Source of the DNA: Saccharum officinarum
Taxonomy: Eukaryota > Streptophyta > Magnoliopsida > Poales > Poaceae
Assembly (NCBI GenBank): GCA_020631735.1
Contig: CM036197.1
Location: 45,431,880 to 45,495,879, forward strand
Direction of reading: 5' to 3'
Length of the DNA: 64,000 nucleotides
The stretch's first letter is position 1. Every line of letters starts with the position of its first letter. The notes beneath the pieces are model-generated. The model had not been told where the DNA came from and did not search any database. It was given only the letters and a program-made list of their open reading frames with translations. This document shows positions 54,901-64,000 of the stretch, piece after piece. The position numbers and the translations under genes are program-made.

Positions 54901-57353
54901 TCTAAACTAACAGCTTAGTAGTAGAAATTAACAACATGTGAAATTAACAGTAAACACATTCAGCTTACCAACATGGGAAATAACTTAAAAAAGACCATCT
55001 AAACTGACAGCTTAGTAGTAGAAATTAACAACATGAGTATGGGAAAATAAAGAGATGGAAGAAAATAAATGAGAATAACAACTTACCAGCACTTTGCTTG
55101 TGGCCAGATACATCAATTGACTTCAGGAAGAATATGCGTGCATTACAATACACCATGAAGTTGATGATGGCCATGCCGATAGATCCTGTCCATGAGTCAC
55201 ACATGATAGTCACACCATATTGCTGCCAACCTTGCTTGAACTGTTCGAGAGAATTTTCAGCTTCCTCAAAGTTTGCTTCCAAGAATTCCCCATCAATTAC
55301 ATGTCCTGTAGAAATCTGTGCTGTAGTCCCTAGCTGCTGAGTAAGCCTAATTGCACTCCGAAAGTACGGGCAATCAGCTTTCAGCCCAGGAATGTCATTC
55401 GCATGGAAAAACTTTGCCCATGCTTGTCCAAGCTTCTCTCTAGATCCCACTTGAAGTACAGTGTCAATTCTAGGCTGCACAGGTGCTTTGTTGCGTGCCA
55501 AATCCTTGTCAAAGTAGGCAGTGACACTGCTTTTACCAACAGAAACACGGACACCTTTGCCACTCCCACACCTCCTCTCTATTGCACGAGAAAGGTTCTT
55601 ATCTGCCAATTGCTTCCTAATATCCAAACGGACTTGGTCTTCTTCATCACTTGCAAGGTCAATCACTTCCTGTCCTTGCAGCCCTTGCATGAGATCTCTC
55701 TCCAACCTGAGCATACGTTCCTTTTTTTCTTTTTTATTATCCATTGATGTCTTTCGTAACTCCCTCATTGCATCCCGCACAGCTCTAGGCACACTGGGGC
55801 ATGACTTCACTTCACCAACTATACACCCAAGATGGTCCCTAAACCTTGTTGCACCTCCACCTTTGTTTGTAGTCAGACAGTACCCACATTTGAAACCTTG
55901 GCCGGCAAGCTTTGAGCCATGCATCCACACCTTGTTAATGTTTCCATCATTATGGTCTACATTCCAAAAGCAAAGTATTAGAAATTAAAACATGGAAATT
56001 CAAGCAATAAATTCGAAATAGCCAGCTAAGTGAGGGCAAAAAAAAAGACTACATCTGTAACTTGGACATGTATCTGTTAACTAAAGATTTTCTATTTTCA
56101 ACAAGGGCTGAATAGTCATAGCCTGTCATCATTATAATGGTGGTGTCCATAAATGACAAAACCCTTTTCTGAATACAGCAGTGGACATAACAAACCACTG
56201 CTTCCAAGATCTTAGACATTGGTAAAGAACATACTCAAAGAAAACTTCCTTGAGTTTGACAGGCAATGGTTTCCCACTATCTCTAACTATCAATACCATG
56301 GGGAACAGGACTAAAAATATTCAGAGATATGGAAAAAAGAATGCAGTCTAAACCAGACCACGGTACAAAGCAGTTTCTACTCAACTAAATAAACAAGGAA
56401 CTAGTTACTGATTAACTATCTTATCCATGATTATGCACACTTCGGATTTCGAGCTTTTCCGCTAACTAATTTTTTTTGAAGAAACTGAAGGGGCCAAGGC
56501 CCCTGCAGGTAGCTTTATTAAACAAAAAACAAGAGGGAACACAGGTTCACAGGAAAGCAAGAAACAAAAAAGGAGGAACTAAGGCTAAAGTAGGCTGATC
56601 AACAAGCTGATCACCTTCAGGAAACAAAGAAAGAATTCCACTAACTAATTAGATGGAGTACCCAAAGATATGATACCTAATTAGAAGTTTAATGCACTAA
56701 GAATCCCACGTAACTCCATCCAATAAAGTCGTAGTAGCATAATAAGTGAAAGACCATCACTGAAATGACAGTCCCATGTATTTGTAACATTAACAGGCTC
56801 CTTGTTTATACTAATCACGTTGGTACTATTAACTGCTGATCTTCTAGCTTATTGGAGGCATAGAAAATATTGCAACTTAAAGGAAGATATACTACTATCT
56901 GATCAGGTATGACAGTCACACCTCACAATAGTCAGATTACAAAAACATACTTTTTTATTAAAAAAAAGATGAACTAAATCTAACTGGGGCGTGCTTAAAA
57001 TTGATGATACAACAATAACAGAACCACCATGCTATACCACAAATAATCAATCCATACAAATCAGAGGTATGCAACTATGATGTCGATCTCTATAAAACAT
57101 GGTACTCTATTTTACGTATACCTTGAGAAGCTGCTGCCGGCAGTGGTGCTGCAGATGCCGCCGGAAGGGGTGCTGCAGCTGGCGCCGGCAGTGGTGCTGC
57201 AGGTGGTGCCGCCCTTGGTGCTGCCCTTGCATGGCCATCTGTAGCAACACCAAGGCCAACGCTTGCACTACCCCTGGCCCTCATGTGAGTGATGCTGCTG
57301 CTACTGCTACTGCTACTGAAACGATCTCGATTTTCCTCGAAGGGAAAATCCAC
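51920..57353 (-). pseudogene. BED-type hAT transposase, right-arm copy with nonsense codon
   Basis: Same six-exon plan as 11745-17175. Exon 2 (301 codons including intron edge) is identical in translation to the left copy. Exon 3 differs at several residues (IFW to ILW, TEACLTSF to MEACLTSS, ATIQ to AAI-stop): the CAA codon for Q has become TAA near 54137, so the product would end before the dimerisation block. Exon 4 has F to C and a 3-bp ACT expansion lies in the following intron. The same 1-bp frame change before the acidic tail is present. It cannot make full transposase. Confidence 0.82.
56457..56650. mobile_element. LINE tail in hAT intron 1, right-arm copy
   Basis: Mate of 12448-12641. 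Confidence 0.65.
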
Positions 57354-58811
57354 AGATACGATTTATAATGTAGTAGATCACGAGAGCAATCCATCACATT
57401 ATCAATTATCAGCTGATATCATAGTCATTCATCGTAGAATTACAAGTCACAAGACTTTACAACACTGGTTAACACACCTATTACATCAACTAATCTAGCG
57501 GAAACGCACACACATCTTCATCAGAGTCGTTGTAGCGCATCGGCGGGTGAAGGCTCCTCCTTCACGATAGTCATCAGAGTTGGCGTAGAATGTCAGCGGG
57601 CGTAGACTCCATCTTCTCAACCACACTTGAGCGTAGGCACGAGACCATCTACTCCTAATCCAAGTCCTAGTGGTCGTCGTAGATTTCGTCCAAACCTGTC
57701 CAAAATCTATCAGCACGATTTGTACTGGCCACTGTCTCCCACCCTATGTTTTTACGTATGCTTTGTGGTAAGTGGAATGCAAAGGTAGAAGAGAAGGCCT
57801 ATATATGGCTGTAGGTTTCCTATGCAAGTTCATCAAGTTTTAATCCATCTCATCCACACGTACTCCCATCCCATCACACACATCTCACCACACTCTCACA
57901 CTCTCTAGGCGGCAAGGACGACTCTCGCTCGTACCTTGCCTCAACGGCCAAAGCCGGATCCAACACCAAAACCCATGGAAAAGGTAGAAAAGACTCCTCT
58001 CACTAATCACGTGAAGCGTAGGTCATGGGAATGTCCATATCCGTGGACGCGAATATATGTATAGATCGATCAACTCTGTAGAGTGTGTACATCTGGAAAT
58101 CCACAAGATCACCATCATCGGCGGTGCCCCGCCTAGGCCGATGCCGATTGCCTCCCAACCGGTATGGTACCACCCTACCACTCAGCCCTGGGCCACCCCG
58201 GAGTCCACCGAAATGCTGAGACTGTGAGACGTAGTACCGGACCCCCAAGGTCACTACGCTGTCTTAGGAGGGTGTGGGCCCCATGCCCGTACCTCCATAG
58301 ACTATCACCTTCCAACCTAGTAGTAGTGGCACCGCCCTAGTCAGTCGGGTAATCGTCTCCCGCCCATCGGGAGCGAGTGGTGTGCACGAAGGGTCCCATG
58401 GTTCCGATTCTCAAGACATACCAGTCCTTAGGGGGACCGGACATGATATCTTCTCAAGGGGATAACCAACACCTTGTGCCTCGACGGCTCCTCCACCGGG
58501 GATAACCAACACTCCGTCTGCTCACACATGCACCCGCCATAGGTACCTCTCACGAGGAATGCCCAGGTCGCACTCCTCCGGCAAGACTTGCCTCAAAGAC
58601 TCGACGTAGGATCCTGTCCGATCGACTCAACCCTCACCACACACTCAAGACGCACGCCAAGATCTACCCAAGTTCATTATCCAGTTTTACCAAGTTATCA
58701 GCACCACATGCCTTATCCACTCACGTTATCCCTTCACCAAGCATCACATCACAGGTATAATGCGTAGTGAAAGTAAAGCAGTAAGTAGAATACGAGCGTC
58801 TAGCCTATTAG
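57354..58811 (-). repeat. LTR-like DNA, right-arm copy
   Basis: Mate of 10287-11744, with scattered substitutions. Confidence 0.4.
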
Positions 58812-59496
58812 TAAGGATGTCAGTGGATCGGGTTCGGTTCGGGTATCCGCGGTTTTCAGTTCTCCGGTTTTCGGGTTTGGTGCCTGTTTTTCGCCCACGG
58901 TTTTGCGGGTTCGGATACCTGAAATACCGCGGGTTTGGGGCGGATACTAATTTTCACCCGTGGTGCTCCATTGGATCCCCGAAAGATGCAGCCCAACAAA
59001 GGCCCAGCTAGCAACCCTAACTCCCTCAGCTGGCCGTCGAGGCGTCGACTCGTCACTCACTCGACCCAGCACCCAGGCGCCGCGCGATAGCGCGAGAGGC
59101 GACTAGGGCACACGGCACGACGGCCTGCATCAGGCGCGACCGTGCTCCGACGGGCGACCTCGCCGGCTCACCAGCCTCGGCGCCTGGCCAGTCTGTGACC
59201 TCGCCGGCATCTCCAGCCTCGCCTCCGCGACCTCGCGTCCTCACCCCATCGCCAGTTCGTGACCTCACTGAGACGCCGACCTCCCCACCTCGCCGACAAA
59301 TCCAGCAGTCCAGCAGGTACGACGACACATCCCTTCCCTAGATCTCAAGAGCTCTGCCAATTTTCATGGTGTGTTCTAAGGACTTAGTGTGTTCCCTGAC
59401 GTGGTTGACGATGATGTTGTTTCGATTCATTTTGAGGCTAATTGCTACTACGAGAACTAGTATATATGATCCAAATTGAGATGGACTTGGACAGCC

Positions 59497-60261
59497 ATGG
59501 CGACTTGGCTAGTGGGGCTCGCTTGTCCAACGCCTGAGGACCAACCTCCAATGCCTCGTCCATTTTTTTTGATGAAGGGCATGCACAGCTTCTGAACTTG
59601 CTTCAAGTTCATTTCCTGCCCGATGGGACACTCCTTCAGAGCTTCTGCTATTTCCTTATCAGGCGCGAAGGAGCGACTTTGGCTGTCGAACTTGGACTGC
59701 AGCACCCTCAAGCACTGCTCTTTCCAGCCAGAGTAGTGCTCGTCCACATATATAAGGCCAATGCTCATCTTCTTTTCCTCGGCTAGAGGTGCTGGTGCAG
59801 CTCCCTTCTTAGGCTTCTTGGAACCTTCATAAAAGCCAGACGTCAGGGGCGGCTCTGAACATGAAAGCATTGTAGCTCTTCTCAGTTTCTATGATTGTAA
59901 TGTTCATCTCATTTTCAAACACACGGTCAGCATATGTAGTGGGCGGCCCGGCTCTTAATTTAGATTCAGCAGTTGTAACCTCTTCCATCCATGAAATTTC
60001 TTTTGTAAGCCTCGTCACAGCAGAATTTGCAGTTTCAGTGACAAAGTTTGCATCATCCACACCATCGCCAGCATCAGCAAGATCTGAAGTATGGAAAGAC
60101 TTTGATTTGATTCCCAGACTTTTTGGTGCTGGACCATCACAAAACACAAAATCCCAGACTTCATCTGTCATTTCTTCTGGCCTTACTGAAGATATTTCTT
60201 TCCCATACATATTACCATTTTGCAAATGATGTGCAACTGTATAATAAGCCATGTATAGCCT
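59497..60261 (-). pseudogene. Captured LeuRS fragment, right-arm copy
   Basis: Translation of 59827-60252 is identical to the left copy over 141 residues. The downstream block differs by one A in a poly-A run (8 against 9), which changes only the trailing frame. Confidence 0.85.
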
Positions 60262-60490
60262 CGCTGTGTACTGGTACAGCTCAGTTCAGGAATGTTTTGG
60301 GGGTTTGCAGTTAGAGTAATTATTTTTTGCCAATATGTACATGCATATAACTATAATAAATGTGTGTTTTTGCCTTTTTTTCCAATATGTACCATTTTCT
60401 TAGTGCTGATGTATCAATGTGTGCCATTTTCTTCATTTTCTCATGTGGCCATGTATGTTTTTGCCTTTTTCATTTGACAGGAAGTGAGCA

Positions 60491-60672
60491 ATGTTGACTC
60501 CTGGTGCTACAAGTGGATCTCAAGCTGCTACTGTATCTCAATCTGTGGGTTCTCGTCCCCAGACTCGTCCTCGTCTTGCATCCGCTTCAGCAACACCGCC
60601 ATCCGGTTCAGAAGCACCACCGCCATTCGGTTCAGCAGCACCGACAACTGATTCTGTAACTGTAGGTAATAC
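60491..60672 (+). pseudogene. First coding exon of hAT-type gene, right-arm copy
   Basis: MLTPGATSGSQAATVSQS onward, cut by the LTR at 60673. Differs from the left copy at Q to E within the Pro/Ser-rich stretch. Confidence 0.45.
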
Positions 60673-63429
60673 TGTACCACCCTAAAATTTTGGGATATTT
60701 AAAAGTAGGTAAATATGATTTTTATGCAATTTTGTGGGCATACAAACTTAAAATAATAATAATTTTTATTAACTTAAAATCAAACATAAGGGTAGAAACA
60801 TGTTTGTGCACTCATGCTGTTGCATTTGAATATTTTGTATTGAGTGGTTTGATTCAAATTCAAAAGAGGATTCAAAATCATTTGAAAATGCTTTGAAATA
60901 TTTGAAAACGAAAAAGAAAAGAGAATTCTTTCCTCTTCTCAGCTTTCAGCCCAACCCTCGCTCGCGGCCCGCTTGCCTCTCGCGCGCGCGGCCCTTCTTT
61001 TCCCCCCGCATTCCGCTCGGCTTTCCCGAGCCGAGGTCAACGCGGCCCGTTTTCCCTGCCCTGCCTTGGGCCGAGCCGGCAGCAGGCCCGTTACCGCGCG
61101 CGCCCGTGTTATCCCTTTCCCCGCTCTCTCTGGCTGACGCCGCGGGTCCACCAGTCAGGGCCGCCTTCTTCTTCACGCCGCGCCCGATTTCCTTCCTTGC
61201 TTCTACCGATCAAATCCGCCGCTCATATCCTTTCTTTCCTTGTTTAGAGCATCTTCGGGTTATAAAAACGGGATGCCGCACCCCTCCGCTCTATATTGCA
61301 CCGAAGCGGAAGACTGACTTCGTCCCGAGGAGGCTACGCGGGAGTCGCAGCCGTAGCCGTCCGCCATCCCGAGCTCCACGCCGTTTCCGGTCCGACTCCG
61401 TCTTCGTTTCCTACCTTGGTGAGCTCGCCATGTTCCCCACTCCATCCCGATGCTTTTCTTTTGCGAGGTAACACTTTGAATCGCGAGATAGCGTTCTCCG
61501 GTAATGGCGCCGCCGCGGGACTCACCGTCGGGCCTCTGTTCCGGCCGAGCGCCGCCGTCGGCTGTTCCCGATCCGATCCGATCCATCCATTTTGTATCCA
61601 ACGGCTGAGATTAGCCAATACCGGTTCGGCTGGAGATTTTGCTAAAGAGTCCCTGTACTTTTTAAATATATAACCCGCTGTCCAAGGCGCATTCCCGCAT
61701 CGTGTTTTATCCTTTTGAAAGCGTATTTGGTCTCGGTAATTCAAGAATACACTTTCACTTATTTATAGTTTTGCCACTGATTTTATTTTAGTCATAACTT
61801 CTCCGTTTTAACTCCGATTTGACCCGTTCAAATTGCGTTAGGTTCGTATTTGCGAGCTCTATATGTTAGTAGTACTGTACAGTAGGTTTGTGACGTTTTA
61901 TTTTCGAGTTTGAATTAAAGTAATTATTTTTCTATAAGAAATCTTTGTAAATTCGTAACTTCATCGTTTTAGCTCTGTTTTTCATGATCTTCGCGTCTGT
62001 GTGATCCTAGCGAGTTGTAGATTCGTTTTAAAGACTTTTTATCTTATTTTATTACGGTTAGTGTACTATTCTAATTATAGTCTTGTTTGTTTATGCATGA
62101 TTATTCTGGATGAATGTTGTTGCTATTGTTGATCGAGTATAGACGGTGAGCAATTCGTTGGGGATCAGGAGTTTTTCTATGAGCAAGATCATCAGGACCA
62201 GTTTGAGCAAGGCAAGTATAGCTTGGGATTATCCTTGTTGTCCTATTCACAATAAGCAAATAATATCATTATGCATATATTTCCTTTTTAAGGATGACTT
62301 AGTGTTGATCTTATTCCTTGATATCTATTATATTGCATGGAGTAGTATTGCTAGTGCTTAACATGAACTATGATCATGTAATTTGACTAATGAAATATGC
62401 AATAAATATTAAAAGATGACTTTTTATTATTATCAAAAGGAGACTAGAGCATGGGGTTATTTTGGTGCTCTCGTTACTCTCCTTAAGGACTTATCTATAA
62501 GCGAACATCCGGGACTTACAGTACAACTGTGAGGGCTATATGGCTCTGGCTTTAGTCATATAGAAGGACCTTTTCTAGCTTGTTAGTGGTAATCCTTTTT
62601 GGCGTAAGAATGGCTTGACGAATCGGGTATAGTGCGGCCTCTGTCCTCATGTGTATAGGCTGCGTGTTATTGTGCCATTTGAAAGGGGGGCTCTACATCT
62701 GTTTGACGAGTGAATCTAATAGCCCTAACTTGTTAGACGAACCTTCGAAAGACTTCATAGTGTTCCCCTACCTGCTCACCTTGGAAGTGTTTTGGGAGTA
62801 ATTAACCCGGGCATATGGGCAACACGACTCACAGTGAAAGTGTACAACCTCTGCAGAGTGTAAAACCGGTATATCAGTCGTGCTCATGGTCACGAGTGGT
62901 ATTGGACCCTTATGGAATAGTTGATCATTAATAATGAATATGTTTTTGCTATTCGTTAATCATTTCACATGGATCATATGTTTATTGTTTACATTGAGAC
63001 ATTTTGATATTATTGATATACTAAAATTATGCTAATTAAAAGCTACATGCTGATAAATAAATGTTATGCCTTTAAGCCTTATGAACCCCATGTTACACTT
63101 GTTGAGTACGAGATGTGCTTACGCTTGTTTATTTTTCTTACTTGGATAAAAATCCCGGATGGGTAACAGATGGTGCAAATAGTGACTACTACTACTTCCC
63201 TGAAGATTACTAGACTTGCAGTCAACCAGTCAATGTGCCTGTGATTGGAGCTACCATGAGAGTTTTATATTTTACTTCCGCTATATTTGTGTAAAGACTA
63301 TGTGTTAATAATCGTGATGTAATAACATTTGTGATGATACTTCCTTTATAATTTGTTAACTTATGTGTGATTGATCTCTGGGTACACATAAGAGTATGCA
63401 CTCTATTTGGTCGTTAAATGGGTGTGACA
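60673..63429 (+). repeat. 5' LTR of gypsy element, right-arm copy (about 2757 bp)
   Basis: TGTACCACCCTAAAATTTTG to GGGTGTGACA. Seven bases longer than the left copy. The start differs by A to C at base 5. Confidence 0.85.
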
Positions 63430-63432
63430 AAT

Positions 63433-63446
63433 TGGTATCGGAGCCA
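63433..63446 (+). promoter_or_regulatory. Primer-binding site, right-arm copy
   Basis: TGGTATCGGAGCCA, one mismatch from the plant initiator tRNA-Met complement. Confidence 0.88.
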
Positions 63447-63617
63447 GGTTGACTGTAGGACGCAAGCCTAGCTAGAAATGATCGATTTAGTATCTTCTTT
63501 TTCACTATTTTTATTTTTATTATCTTGCTCTTGTTATTTGATAAATTTTTATGCTTCTTATGTCTCATTCTATTACGAAATTTTGCCTCTATTCTAACTA
63601 CATCTAAAAACTCTGTA

Positions 63618-64000
63618 GATAGTTCGTGGCCGCAAGACTGCCCGCATCACCACTGAAGGACACTACCCACCTCGTGCTTTGCTTGCACCTGAAGAGCTAC
63701 AAGAGGAAGTACCCTAGGAGAAGGAGCAGACCCCTGAAGCACCAATCCAAGCGTCAGCACCTCCTCAGGAAGAACCCGAGCCTGAAGAAGACCCTGAGAT
63801 CATCGAGATTGAAGATGATGAAGAGGAGGAAGCCAATGGAGGAGAGCAACCCCCATCTCCACCACATGATGCAGCTGCTGAGGATGTGCCACCTCCTCCA
63901 ATGGGATGGACTGTGAAGATCTACCACAAGGCTGGAGGAGATGCTGTCTCTCACCATCGACTTATGGGAATGCTCTCTGCCTACTTCGCTGATTGACACC
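63618..64000 (+). pseudogene. Pre-gag ORF, right-arm copy, cut by window end
   Basis: IVRGRKTARITTEGHYPPRAL, then an acidic Pro/Glu stretch, then GWTVKIYHKAGGDAVSHHR. It shares the TAG after EEVP with the left copy, but keeps CGA (Arg) where the left copy has TGA. It runs off the window. Function unknown. Confidence 0.6.

Larger units (their letters stand above)
58812..60672 (+). mobile_element. hAT element 1, 5' part, right-arm copy
   Basis: Starts TAAGGATGTCAGTGGATCGG; leader exon to about 59317 with donor GTACGACG; intron with antisense LeuRS; acceptor TTTGACAG at about 60480; ATG at 60491; LTR starts at 60673. The 8 bp before the start (CCTATTAG) mirror CTGATAGG in the left arm with one change. 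Confidence 0.6.
47549..64000. repeat. Right arm of giant inverted repeat
   Basis: Reverse complement of 5105-21542, continuing to the end of the window. Inner boundary: CTAATCATCATG here pairs with CATGATGATTAG just before the gap; bases inward of 47549 have no partner visible because of the gap. Confidence 0.93.

Noticed and set aside
1..64000. tRNA, rRNA, CRISPR, bacterial operon or phage features
   Set aside because: None seen; all signals are of plant nuclear type.

Overview
This window looks like nuclear DNA from a grass, probably a panicoid such as sorghum, Miscanthus or sugarcane. The evidence is the density of grass MITEs (Tourist and Stowaway types), a 2.75-kb-LTR Ty3/gypsy element, BED-type hAT transposons and a cluster of CC-NB-LRR disease-resistance genes with intron-exon structure. 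There is no bacterial, organellar or viral gene layout. The species is my inference and is not proved by the sequence.

Layout: a very large, nearly identical inverted repeat frames the window. The left arm (1-21542; the part I can compare is 5105-21542) is the reverse complement of the right arm (47549-64000, running off the window). Each compared arm is about 16.4 kb and the spacer is 26 kb. From outside to inside each arm holds: a decayed Ty3/gypsy element with LTR, primer-binding site and pre-gag ORF; the 5' end of a hAT element with an antisense fragment of a cytosolic leucyl-tRNA synthetase in its 5'UTR intron; LTR-like DNA; a six-exon BED-hAT transposase gene; an orphan TATA promoter; a Stowaway MITE; a tandem-like GTTGCAAG repeat; a 5'-truncated LINE tail with an 11-bp target-site duplication; and a small Tourist MITE. 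The left arm ends exactly at a 100-N scaffold gap (21543-21642), so an assembly error must be excluded before the palindrome is treated as biology.

Spacer (21643-47548): TE debris (LTR end and a beheaded Ty1/copia element) abuts NLR1 (23025-27647), a pseudogene without its N-terminal part. Next come an NLR first-exon relic carrying a MITE, and NLR2 (29352-35290), an almost complete CC-BED-NB-ARC-LRR gene. NLR2 has one frameshift in a 13-T tract and an MHD motif changed to MPN. A 2.4-kb chimeric LINE with a captured antisense UDP-glycosyltransferase fragment sits just after NLR2. Leftover copies of the NLR 3' flank follow, then NLR3 (40072-45221), a CC-NB-LRR pseudogene without a BED domain, and four further MITEs.

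How it fits together: the NLRs are tandem paralogs sharing exon layout, LRR exons and 3' flanks, and are the only host-type genes that are near full length. All other coding matter is transposon or captured gene fragment. The left-arm hAT transposase keeps its three presumptive catalytic acidic residues; the right-arm copy has acquired a stop. If real, the inverted repeat is young, because all nested insertions predate the duplication and the arms differ by only scattered substitutions and short indels.
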